From assembly GCA_914767715.1 (NCBI GenBank), contig OU612067.1, positions 15,133,001 through 15,197,000 of the forward strand: a stretch of DNA of 64,000 nt, read 5' to 3'. The notes beneath the pieces were generated by a model, which ran no database searches, was not told the DNA's origin, and saw only the letters and a program-made list of their open reading frames with translations. Below are positions 10,733-23,000 of this stretch, piece after piece. This stretch comes from Membranipora membranacea (taxonomy: Eukaryota > Bryozoa > Gymnolaemata > Cheilostomatida > Membraniporidae). Numbering within the stretch: position 1 is the first letter of the stretch; the number at the start of each line of letters is the position of its first letter. The translations under genes were made by a program, and so were the position numbers.

Positions 10733-12256
10733 ATAAAATAAATAGAATATTTAGTTTGTTTCTTTTGTCAGACAGTGTATAGTTTCTCTGTCAGTCCATA
10801 CAACATGTAAATCACAACATGTCAACAGGGAGGGTGGGTATATATCCCACCCTCCCTGATGCCAACTTTACCATGAGTGGATCCACAGCACCAAATAATA
10901 AAATATCTATTCATGTCTTATTAAAGCAAACTCTATAAATTTCTAGCAAGAAAAAGCGAATACCAGTCTAAATTTCTAGGTCTAAAGCTTATCACCAAAA
11001 TGTTGCCAAGACATGGCACAACGAAAACCAAGGACAAAACCGTGAAGAAGGACGAAAATTACATATGCATTTAATGATACCAACAAAAAATATAACATAT
11101 ATAATATAATATATTGTTGCACGTTTATAATATGTACATTGTAATGATGAGATCTAAAATCAATATACAACAACATCAGTTTGTAAAGTGATCTATAGAT
11201 TGGGCGATTGTTTTAAAGCAGCCACTAATATATTCACCAGTTCAACCAAGTCTTTAGCTATTTGGCAAGTCTTGATAGTCTAAATGTAGCATGTATTCTT
11301 TGGAGTCGTGTCCACTTACCTACTTGTAATAGATTGTTTTGTAACATATTATGAGTTGAGTATAATATCGTTATATCAGACCGTGTTTCTGTCTTTTAAT
11401 GGCACGTCCCAAACAACAGGAGAACATAACTCCAACTATCTGTGGAGCAAAAGCAAAAGGATGTGATAAAGCAAGGAAGGTTGATGGATGAAGGGTAAAC
11501 TGATATCAAAAAAGGCTTCAGAGGAAAGGTTTGAATGCACATTAATCGCGAAGTGTCCTTAACCACTCCTCTGCCAATGACTACTAAAATAATGCTTACA
11601 TAATATAACTAGCATTACCGAAAAGGAATCTTCACGCATATCACGATGACGGGCGAATATTTTTAATGACCTTTTATTAGTCATCGACTAGCCTTGTCCC
11701 TTTTTTGTTTTTCCCCCCAAAACAAAAAAAATAGCCGCGTAACAAGCTAGTTAGCAACAGTAGAAGTTACTGGTTAGTAGAAGACATGGCGTAGGAACAA
11801 GTTATGGTGCTCCATATGGTGAGGGAGGGTTTGAGCACAGAGAAATCCTAAGAAATCATCACATAAGGTTAATACCATTTAGCAATGATCACAATATTAT
11901 ATCTGCTAAAATCTCAAATCTCAAATATTTAGTTGCATTAAAAAACATGTAAATAAGTATTTATATGTAATATAAACCTATAAATAAGTATTTATATGTA
12001 ATATAAACATATAAATAAGTATTCATATGTAATTTAATCATATGATAACAAAGAGGATTTAGAGACCATTATTATGTCGATGTTCTGGCAGTGCCTTAAA
12101 TAGGAATATATACATATAAATTAGTAGAAATATGTTGATGGTTGCACTGATCTGATCCTAAAGACTTAAAAGAAGACAATTAATCAGTTCCCATTACCTT
12201 GATTATAATATTATACCAGTAGTAGCAGCAGCAGAGGCTGGAGATGAGAATGGGTA
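10733..12256. other. Space between the convergent sHsp and tetraspanin genes
   Basis: No coding exon is supported. Three AT-rich tandem units of about 32 bp (ATAAATAAGTATTTATATGT type) run from about 11950 to 12035. A poly-A/poly-T patch lies near 11700-11730. The tetraspanin 3' untranslated region should lie in the right part. Confidence 0.45.
11950..12035. repeat. Three AT-rich tandem units of about 32 bp
   Basis: The unit AAATAAGTATTTATATGTAA is repeated three times with small changes. Confidence 0.7.
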
Positions 12257-15200
12257 TTAAGCAACCTCATATTCCTTTTTGACAGCGCGAGCAAGGCAGC
12301 ATGATAATACTACACCCGTAACCTGAACAGACAAAGAGTATAACCTTTTATACCTCATCAGAGAAGGAGGGATGGAGCACCCCCGTCACAGGAAATCCAG
12401 CGGTGGGTAAGACCTCAGTCTTAATTAGCTTGCATCATCAGAGCGGGAGGGATGGAGCACCCGCATCACAGGGAACCCAGCCGTGAGATATGACCTCAGT
12501 CTTACTTAGCTTGATATGATAGGTGTATATCTTATGTATCATCAGTGAGGGAGGCATGGCACACCCGCATCACAGTGGCATGAAAACCAGTTGTGGGTTA
12601 TGACCTCAGTCTTACTTTGATTCATAATGATGATAGGAGAGCAAAATCATAAGAGCAGCAATAAATATCTACAATTGTCATTTCTGGAAGACACAAATGG
12701 ACAAAACAAGGTTTGGTTCACATGCAATTGGACAGTTTAAATCATGACATAAAGACATAGGGGAAACTGCACTTGTGAAAACCAGTAAGTTAGCGACACA
12801 AACTTTGAGTTCAGCTGAGGGAAGCAACTCCATATTCAGGTAAATTGGATCACATTTGATCTACAGCATTATTATTAGTCATTTTGGTTAATTAAATATA
12901 GGTTGAGTACAATTTCAAAACAGTATCACCCTTGACTAACAAATCAACCCCCCCCCCTCCCGCATCATTTCAAACATAGGATATTGGGTTTGGCACAGAA
13001 AAATTTCACACCCGAATCAAAGCAAGCAATTACCAACTCCACACAATTATATGATGTATAATCATAGTGATATGATTAAATATGAGGTTCGATGCTTTGA
13101 AAGTTTTTTGAGCCTGGAAATCACTGCCAAAATCCTTTCAAAGCTGTGGAAAGCAGTGGAAATAGATTCTTTTGATATTTTGGCAACAATGGAAATAAAA
13201 GCTAATGAGAAATAATTTGAAATAAAAAGTTAAATGAATGTAACTTTATCGTCAGCGCTAGTAACAGCAGCAATCATAGCATCAATTTTTATTGTCCGAG
13301 AGAAATGGTGAAATCTATGTGAATCATTGAACAAAGCAGAATTTAGCAGGCTTGTTTCTGACATTCATGATCTGCTGGCCAATTGGATCAAAGTTTTACT
13401 CAAAAATGGCCTCTCTCGAGTGGAACGGCGTTATTATTTGTTGTTGTAACTTCATCGCCAAGTGCTAAAGGAATGTCAGCATATTTCAGCAATTTTGAGT
13501 TATAAAATTTCCACTGATTTGTAGCCATATGGATGTTGGCAGCAATTCATCCACCAACAAACCAATCAAATCGATACCACAAAGCGAGTCACAGAGACTA
13601 AATCCATGCGATGACAAACATGAAATACAGACGTAGGGGGGGGGGGGGGAGGAGTGGAGATTTGATCTGCTTAATAGTTACTTAATAATCTGCTTATAAT
13701 TTGCGTTTACAATAAAGAAGACACAAAATAATCTAGCCACTTCTTAACATTGCTAAATGTCACCATGAACAAGAATAGCTTGAAGTAACACACAAATAGC
13801 CTGAAGTAACACACAAATAGCCTGAAATTACACACAAATTTAATTGAATTGAATTTAATTGAAATACAAACGATGAGCCGGTACAAACCTGAATTACAGC
13901 CAGGGCCATGCCGACGGCTCCGATATAATATACGTTCTTCTCGAGCAAAGTCTCCACTTTCTGCACACAACCCTGTTAAAAATTTAGAAAGACTCAATTT
14001 AGTAAAAAGGTATAAAATCTCAGAACAAACATGGCTATACTTATAGTTTAAGCGCTTGTGTCGAGATATCGGGATGACGTGTCGGGATATCCGGTAGTAG
14101 CATTTCATTATCAGCCACATAGGTGGTGAAAGTGGTTGCTGATGAAATGCTGCTACCGGCACAGTTTATACCCCCAAATCTTTGTCCCCACCCACCCCAA
14201 ATAATGCTGCAATTATATCACATAAGAGAAAACATGAACTCGGTACATTGGTACTGAACAGGGAGAAGCTTCTCAAGAGACTTGGATATGATGCCAGCTA
14301 ATTGCCAGCAGCTAATAAGAATACTCGTTATTTCATGAAGTAGAGAAATCCTGTAGAAGAGAGTTATCCGTTTACACAAGTCCCCAGAGTAGAAGATGTC
14401 GGGCAAACCGACTGGTCATGAGTTGGTCAAGCCTCACATTACAACACCATTGCATATGCAAAGTTTTCAAGGTCATAACTGGTATAGTTGTAGCCTTGTC
14501 ACATGCTCGCTTTTTTGTTAAACAACAAGTGGCCAGGTGATAAGGCTAGTGTAGGCAACTGTGTGTTTACAAAATCTAGAAGAAGAGCAACTTAATTTGG
14601 TATGCATTTGAGTTTCTTTGGTAATTCCGAGTGATTGACTTCAGTGCCTAGGTCCCACTAACAAGGAACGAATTGATAGTCCTTGGTGTGGTTGGCTCTA
14701 TGCTAGATCAAAATTGGTCCAGTCTGCATGCATTCGGGTCTGCTCCGATACCACTGATAAGACGCAGGCCGATCCGTGGCGGAGGGGGAGCAATTCCAAA
14801 TGCAAGTAAACTAGAGATCAACCTAACATCACAGAGTAAAACATACTGTGAATTCTGGTTTTTGATTGTAGGTACACTCAGTCGTTGTGTTACAGCACGA
14901 CTTGGGTGGTCCAGTGGCATATTTACTCTCGCTAGCGTAAGTCTTCCAGTCCAGGGCGCCCTCAACACCGCAACAACCAAACTGTAAGGATCAAGCTCAA
15001 TCATTAGAACACAGCAACATATCAGAAATACAAGATATAAATAAAAGGCCTTGAAAATGATGGCGTTTCAGCAAAACTAACAATGAGTTTAACTGTAATA
15101 CCATATTACATAATAACTACTCAAGGGCAGGCGAGCTAGCTTAGGTGGCCCACACTGTATCAAACTTTATCGTCGCAGCATGAAGTAGCAAACACACAGT

Positions 15201-18200
15201 CTCGAGCATATCTTGGACCTAAAGTGTATTCTCAGAGGTTCTACGCCACTGTTTTGTTGACTAAATGGTACAAGACTGTATGAAATTAAAAATCATATAA
15301 CTTGAATGGAAACCAAACAGGTCTTCGCTGTCTTGGTAGACCAGTCCTCTCTATCATTGATGGTTTTCAAGCTTATTGTTGAATATTTAGGTGGTGGCTG
15401 GTAATGGCATTTCATCATCAACTCCTTTCCCCACCAAATGGTTGATAATGAGATGCCACTACCAGCTATCATGCCACAGTTTGAGGTCTACATGAAACTC
15501 AACATCAACCAGCATATCAACTCCCTAACTGAGGAGCAGATGTAATAAAAGCCTCCATGATGACTAGACTAGTCATATATGATATACAGTGTCACTCAGG
15601 CGCAGGTGTTTTTAAGTATGCAGGTTCCCTTTATCAAGTGCCCCTATCTATAAAACAGTGTTGTATTTTTTTCTACTGTCAAAACAGCCCATCAACACAA
15701 TAAATATTCTCATTCCTATTTATAGAATACAAATAACCATAGACTACATGGTTCCATGGGCATTTAAGTGGAGATATATACATAGACTAGACCATGTGTG
15801 ATAGGTCTCAGTTGAACCGATCATCAGTTACAAGAGTCTGAATGAAGTTCGGTCTGGTTAAACAATCTCTTAATTACCATTAAGACAATACCAGGTTAGG
15901 CTGTGAGTAAGTCTAAGTGCTCAGAAATTGGGTGTTTGATAATGTAAGTAATGCCACTAACGCGCAATGCTGCCGCCTGAGCACTTAGATTAGGCTGAGA
16001 GTTATCCTACCTCAGACTGCAGATCGTTCCAGGATCTCATGATGTCATCCTTCTCATTCACCTCCTCCAGCGAGTTTATGAGCTGCTGTTTGGCGAGTGT
16101 CTTCATCTCGTTAGAATAGACAAACCCAGCGATGGCTCCTCCGATCTGACATACCAGAATTATCATCATCAAGATTGAGAACTAAAAGACAAATATTGAA
16201 GTTAAAAATGCGAATGAAAATTAAAAATTTACCATGGTGTACACTGGACCAACTTCTTGATTGGACCAATAAGGTAGGTTTATTGACTATTTACCGTAGA
16301 AAACTAGATGTATTTGCATGAGAAATATTTATGGTAAAATATATGGCTAGCCAACAGGCACTCAACCTCTGTATTCCTGCCTTAGCTAGTGAGAGTGCTA
16401 GATATTATTAAATCACCTCACAACTATCAAAACTAAACTCTTATAATATTTACCAGTGTTATTGAATCAGTATCATTGTGATGTTTTCAGGTTTTGGGAA
16501 CTATCGCTGGCAGTAAAATTCAAATTGTATATTTACTTTAGGAGACATGCCCATAGTGTTATTATATATTCTATGTTCATGGACATACCCTAGAACCCAA
16601 ATAAATGTATCGCATGAATCACAAGCTTTGCATTATCAACAATGAACACCATTTTTTTTCAATTAAATTCCATGTACTGTTTACACAGCAACGCTATGTC
16701 GTTGCTTTTTTATCCTTTTGTGTGAGCTTCCCCATGTATGTGAGTAACAAGGTAATTTGTACAAAGTAGTCAGACACCCTATCTAAGTAGGCCTACATAT
16801 TATCTAAATACACAGTGCAGTGATTGAGAGCGGTGTAAGCCTTTAGTCTCCCTCATAGCAGTAATAATCATCGATATAATAATTAATTCAAGTAGTCCCA
16901 CTAATCATGCTTATTGATTGAGCTGAGAAATGAAAACAGCTTTTCTATACAATCTAATAATCTACAGGCAAAGGCAGCATGTCATAACGTCGGCAGCATG
17001 TCAATTCTCAGGTCAGCCTGATAACTACTGACTAGAGTCAGCTATTAGCAGGTGACACAGAAAATTTAGATATTATCTATAGTCTCTGGTTTACATTGTT
17101 AAGACAAGATATCACTGTTTGCTCATTCACCAGCTTGACCAACTCAACATACATACTACATACATACATACATAATCTGGCATTTTTCTGCATTTCATGA
17201 AGCTGAGCCAGCAAGAGCAGGCTGTTTTAGTAGTTGACATACAATTAATTGAATATTGGCAAGACAAGATGATATAGCTGTTTGCTCATTCACCAACCTG
17301 ACCAACTCTGCATACATTACTGGCATTTTTCTCACTGTGGGGCTGTTGAGCCATCAAGAGCAGGCTGTTCTTTTGCAATTATACTACTTGAAAGGTCACC
17401 AGTTTTGTGTGTATATTATACACAGGCGAGCAGGATTACATTTTGAATAGCTTTCAGCTGTGCTGGGTTGTAATAAGCAAAAAGCGCAAACAGTTTTACA
17501 GTTCTATATATAGTTGATGCCTCAAGATAGGTGACAAAAAACAGCTCATATTGTGAGCATGGTCCTTCCCAGTACACACCATACACTGCAGGTTGCGCTG
17601 CTTTTTTTTCAAATTTCTAATTCACATTCAGAAAGGGAGGAGATTTTAACGGCAGTAGCTTTTAAATGGATTCTCTAACTGTTTTCACAGTCTGTCACCA
17701 TTCTGCTGCACAAGCCTATCTAAAAGGCACTTTTTCTTATACGTTTTTGGAATCTTTGACATAAGACTTCTCCCGCAACCTTCAATACAAAAAGCGCTGA
17801 CACTAAATGATATGGAATTCAATGGTTGTAACTATTAAACTTACCGTTAGAACCATACAGTAGTTCTCTTTGATAGCTCCGCAGCAGCCAAAGAATGCTA
17901 TAACAAATATGACCAGCCCAACAATGATGAGCAGTATGGCCGGCCCATTGATCTTAGTATCAAAGAAGTTTAGATAGTCCGTCATTTGGTATTGTACATA
18001 GGCTCCAACTGCTACCATAGTAATCCCAAATAACTGTAACAATAAACAAGAATGGTATGAGAACCTGAGTATAGGAAGGCCCACAATATATACGAGATGG
18101 ACGGTCATAGCAGAACATGTACCCTGAAACTTCGCAGACTACGTTATTTGTTTACATATTACTGCTTCTTAGTTGAGACGGTCCGGATGAGTGTTCAGCT

Positions 18201-19233
18201 GGTTTTGTGCTATGCTGGCAATGGCTACTACCCCTGAAATACCATAGGCCTTTATGAGCATCTATAGATTTGATACTTGAGCCCTTTGTGCTTCAAAACA
18301 AGACATGCATGAAGAACTTACCTGTTTATAAAATTCTCTTATCAACCTCAAAGTTACTTAAGCTGCCATATCAGTACAGGTAGCTTAGTAATTTTTAAAC
18401 AGAACTACATTAGAAGATGTGAATCCTTGACCACAACCAGCCACAGTTAAGCTTTGAACAGTTATTTTGAGTTTTGATGTAAGTCGGCCAAATAAATCCA
18501 ATATGGCGGCAGGCTGTGAGAATCACGTGGTTGGCGCAGCGTGGGTCGGTAATGCTACAGCGCCGCAGTCTGTTGTTAATGTGACATCAAGGATATTGTA
18601 GACCCACTATACCCTTTGATGGTATGCAATATTATACATGTCTATTACATACAGGTACCAGCAGGGGCAGTCATGTGAATCAGTCATAGATGTGAAGCGT
18701 GGCAATTGATAACCAACACATGTACATAATTACCACAAATCGCAACATAACTTAACCCTTTGTTAGAGAGATTCCGACAAGAATTCGGGCCTAAGAAAAG
18801 AATTCACCGCCCTCCCTTACTTGACCATAACAAAGTATGTAGAGTTGTTGACTTCTAATCTATGGTATACAGGGCAAACTAAGGTATCTAACAGACAGAC
18901 CTGTAGGTAGGTAATGTATGATGTAATCAAGGAGACTCCTTGATGAAATAAATATGTTGACCCTACTGAGTGTTGTCAGTTAAAGTGGCCTAGGTGTAAG
19001 ACAATGCATGCATAAATGATACATTAAGCTTTGAGTTGTTAAGATACTGTTGTTTGGATGAACATAAATGATGATGGAAATCCCAGGTGTAGGATACCTG
19101 GATGGATGGAAACACACAAATTAATAATGACAAAGAATCACACCAAATGCACTTATTGTAGGATACTTACAAAGAACAGCAGGTTGAATATAAACACCAG
19201 GTACTTCACACAGTTGATAGGTCCAGACACCAT
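12257..19233 (-). CDS. Tetraspanin, 235 residues, six exons
   Basis: Minus-strand exons in phase 0 throughout: 19171-19233, 17845-18033, 16011-16181, 14847-14981, 13889-13972 and 12257-12322. Start MVSGPINCVKYLVFIFNLL leads into TM1. TM2 (AILLIIVGLVIFVIAFFG) is followed by the family CCGAIKEN loop. TM3 is FSILMMIILVCQIGGAIAG. The large extracellular loop carries the diagnostic CCG (FGCCGVEG), a PKSCC motif and two more cysteines, six in all. TM4 (YYIGAVGMALAVIQ) ends at SCCLARAV, and the tail is KKEYEVA. Tetraspanins sit in plasma or endosomal membranes and organise partner proteins. Cysteines beside the membrane are likely palmitoylation sites. The tail resembles the YxxPhi lysosomal signal of CD63-type members, but its last residue is Ala, not a bulky hydrophobic one. 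Divergent from the scavenger-receptor gene, 817 bp between start codons. The exact subfamily is not assigned. Confidence 0.93.
12357..12628. repeat. Three tandem units of about 80-105 bp in the last tetraspanin intron
   Basis: Units near 12357, 12435 and 12540 share CATCAG, GGAGGGATGGAGCACCC, CATCACAG and GACCTCAGTCTTA in order. They sit just upstream (in transcription order) of the final coding exon. Confidence 0.7.
14091..14159. mobile_element. Palindromic MITE-like hairpin, copy 1
   Basis: Arms CCGGTAGTAGCATTTCATTA and the complement ending ATGAAATGCTGCTACCGG enclose a short loop. The same family recurs at 15396 and 29341. It lies in a tetraspanin intron. Confidence 0.6.
15396..15466. mobile_element. 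Palindromic MITE-like hairpin, copy 2
   Basis: GGCTGGTAATGGCATTTCAT faces ATGAGATGCCACTACCAGC with a loop of about 20 bases. It belongs to the same family as the hairpins at 14091 and 29341. Confidence 0.55.
15904..15993. mobile_element. Small foldback element
   Basis: TAAGTCTAAGTGCTCAG at the left faces CTGAGCACTTAGATTAG at the right. The right part (CTAAC.CGCA.TG..GC, then CTGAGCAC) is related to sequence near 26375-26410, so this is probably another short inverted-repeat family. Confidence 0.4.
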
Positions 19234-20050
19234 CTTGACAGTTTGATATGGTATAGAACTAAGCTTTAAAATGAGTAAGATTGGAGAGATTCTTCAGTAG
19301 AGCACCTGCCAAGGACTGTAAAGGAAGTGTCACTTTTTGAGCTTGCGCATTGGAAATGTAAACAAAAACTTATGACTGTAGCCTTAGAGAACAAACATTT
19401 CACTGATGGGATGCTGGTTGCGCTCCATAATCCAGTCCATGGCATTTTATAGAGATATAGGCTGAGAAGTTAGTTTCATTTTAATTTCAGAAAAGGCAAG
19501 CTGCCTTTGAGAGGAGAGGGAAAATTATTCTGAAGTAAGTGCAATGTAATGGTGTAGAAACATGGATGATATTAGTTTGTCGTGAAAGCCATTTCATTTT
19601 CCTCTGGACTACAGGAGAGTGAGGTGTCATGCAGTTGGTGACATATATGAGACTTTTGTCACATTGATTGTTGTTGCTGACATCATGCAATCATCTCAGC
19701 ATCTCTAGTACTTGATTGATGCTGCATGCAGTTATAACTTAATATATAAGCATGGGATGAATAAGGAATCATTAGGACCAATTGGGTGCTTCAGATTTTA
19801 ACTAAGCTCCTGAGATAATTCATGACTAGAGTTTCAAACCTTCACTTAAGTGGGAGTTACCCTACTCTACTGCAGGAATGCTATAACTCAGGGTAGAATT
19901 GGCTCCAACTGCCTCCTAGTCCAGCCTACTTGCTACCAACTCTCGATCACAGATATTGAATCAACACCCACTGACTTTTGAGGCGAAATTATTTTATGTA
20001 TTTTAGAGCCAACCTCGCTCAAGCAACAGAGTGAGACTCCGAGCAGTGCA
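19234..20050. promoter_or_regulatory. Divergent intergenic region between tetraspanin and CD36/LIMP-2 genes
   Basis: The two start codons point away from each other with 817 bp between them, so this stretch must hold both 5' leaders and promoters. I could not pick out a convincing TATA box. A shared or bidirectional promoter is possible but not shown. Confidence 0.4.
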
Positions 20051-23000
20051 ATGAAGAGGCGAGAGTGTGTTTGTACATCATGCTGGTTTATCGCCGCTGT
20101 AATACTACTCATAGTATCACTTGTCATACAGTTTAGTATCATACCATCTATGTTCAAACAGGTAAGTGAAAAGTGTATTCAGTCAAGTCTCCTCATTACA
20201 TTGCGTATCCTTATATCCTTGCACCGCCATCTTCTTTCTGGTCTCAGAACTGATGATCTTCTACATCAGCACTGGAATTCATTGAAACCATCTTATTTTA
20301 TCACAAAGTCAAATGATTATACCCTTGTACCTGAAAGGATTCCCAGCTGGTTACTCCTCAAATTAGACTCATACTTGGTTATAGGCCAGTTCTGCTGGCA
20401 AATGTAGCATTCAAGATAGATATTTATGTGGAACAATTCAATAGTCTATGAATAATCTCTGTTATTATTATTACAGTACAGGATATTTTGTCGCTCAATC
20501 CCCAAAAATACCTAAAGAAAGGTGTAAGAGGAAAAAAACAGGCTTGTCAGTTTTGTCTAGAACTGGATGCAGATTGAACAACAGAGTTTTCTGAAGATAT
20601 ATATATCTGTTTGCCAATAAGTAATTGATAGCAGTAACTTACCTTTCCCTGTCCTCTTCCCCGGCCGGGGGCAGGAGTATTGGGGCACAGACTACCATCC
20701 TCTGGATTGCTGTGCTTCTGACAGATTTTTTGCCCTGATTGTAGAACTTGGTGATACACAATGGATCTATGCAGTATAAGAACTGGTATGAGCCTGAGGT
20801 GCCTGTCTACTATCAATGGTACCTGTTCAATCTCACCAATATGGATCAGGTGATAGCTAAGATTGAGAAGCCCAGGTTCCAGCAGCTTGGTCCTTATACA
20901 TACAGGTTTGTAAAGTATGAGTCCCCTGACTTCAGATCAGATTGGATCTTGGGAGGTTGATAGATTGATTGGTTTATTTGTCACTCACAAAGGAGTATGT
21001 TGCGAAATTTGTTGTTTAAAACACTGCTGATCACACAGAGCATAGAAGAAGAAAAAAAGAGAGTAGTGAATAAGGTTTTACCCACAGCCAGCCCTTAACA
21101 CATTCGTGATGGCGATTAAAGACTGGCTGTGGGTTTGTCAAAAGTGTCCTGTAGAGATACATGAGCAACACACTTTTTATACAGAGCTTTAGTTTAAAAG
21201 AAGTCCATGAAGATTTCAAGTTTTATAAATTCACACAACCCAGCGCAGCAGGTGTCTGCATATGTTTATCATCGTTTATAATGATGTCAACATGCTAGGA
21301 TAGTTGGCTTTCAATTGGAAGAAAAGTGAAAGGAGTGCAAGGATGAAGCTTGTTGCTTCGGCACTAAAATGGCAGGAGAACCTTGATTCGAAAGCTGCTT
21401 GCTCATGACTCTCTATAAAAGATGTTGCACTTTGGACCTTTAATTTATAATAATGCATCATTTGCAATGCTGATGACTTATCGTATATGTATAGTGAAAG
21501 TCACATGATGCCTCTTTGTCATCTTTGATGTGCGATGCAGGTCAGCTCTCTGGCCGTATATTTGGGAGCTTATCATGGCAGGTCAAGACAAGCTATCATA
21601 CACAAAAATGGTGCCCAATTCCTATACCAGCAAAGTGAAAATTTCTAAAGAAAAAGCTAGATTTCCAGTCTTGAGATTCTCAAACTGCAAGAAGATTTAC
21701 CTTCTGACTTATCAAAGAAAAGGCTAAACAAATATTACAGGAAGCAAAAGTAATAAAAAAGTGCTTAGTCAGTATTGGTTGTTGTTGAAGTTGCTAGGGA
21801 CTGGAAGAAAAATGATGGGCTTCCCTCAATCAACATGGTATGATTAGTCCGAATATTTCGTCTGTGGTTGCAGAGAATACAGGATAAAGACTGATTCAGT
21901 ATGGCATGATAATGGCACAGTCACATATAAGAATCTTCGGTGGTATGAATTCTGTCCTGAGAAATCTAAAGGGACAGAAAATGATACTATAGTATCCGTC
22001 AACCTGCCATTTGTGGTAAGTCTTGCTTACTGTTACATTGTATTGTACTTTAAAGTGACTGTGAAGGATTCAGGTATCATTCTGGAGTTCTCAGTCTAAT
22101 TTAGAAAACTGCTATAAAGTTCATTAACAGCATATGGCCCAGTATTAACTCATTTTCACAAGTTGAGATGAGAAGGTACTAAAAAGGTACAATTTTAATG
22201 ATAGTATATACAAATAATACTTTTTAGTACCTTCCAATCTCAACTTTGAGTTAAAATCAGTGGAAACTGGGCCAATTGATGTTAATAACATTTGTAGCAG
22301 TTTTCTAAATTAGACTGAGAACTCTAGAATGATACCAAAAACCTGATTCCTTCACAATCACTTTAAATAAAGTGATGCCTTGTTGCAACACTTGATTGCA
22401 GTCTGTTATATGCTCTCAGGTGCAGTGAAATACAATATTTGACATAAGCGAAGACTGAAAAATTGTTAAAGACTCCTTGCAAACAGTTTTTAGGCTTATA
22501 CATGATGGGATGGGGTCCACTGACAAATAATACTAAGTTATGCTTCCATAAAAATGCGTTCAAATGCCACAATTCGTGTCTCTTCCACAGACATGACCAG
22601 CTTGCCCAAACTGTTATAATGGTTGAACTGATATTCCGGTCGAAGGATATATACTGACCTTTGGGACATGTTATGGGACTTTATTATGATAACTATAATT
22701 GCCAATATAACCAACTTCACAATGGTCATCACATCTATAAACAGTAATAATCAACTATGTAATTTATTGTTTATCGTCAACATCATCAGAAAAATCGCCA
22801 CAACATCAACAGACAAATTGCCACAACATCAACAGATTGTCTTCGTTTTCCACTGATTCTTAGTATAAGTTTGATACAGATACTTTCGCATGTTTAGCCT
22901 CATGAGCAAACAAACCAGCTATCTAACTTATCAATCGGTTGACTAATCTGAAATGCTCTGACCTTCAACAATGTACCAATGATAAGTGCATGATAAGCTT

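Noticed and set aside
13707-14162. 151-codon minus-strand frame
   Set aside because: It crosses the tetraspanin exon at 13889-13972 in another frame; the family sequence is in the frame that reads GCVQKVETLLEKN.
18505-18603. 32-codon plus frame starting MAAGCENHVVGAAWVGNATA
   Set aside because: Short, without partner exons, inside the first tetraspanin intron; the ATGGCGGC start resembles a common protein-binding motif. Coding status not supported.
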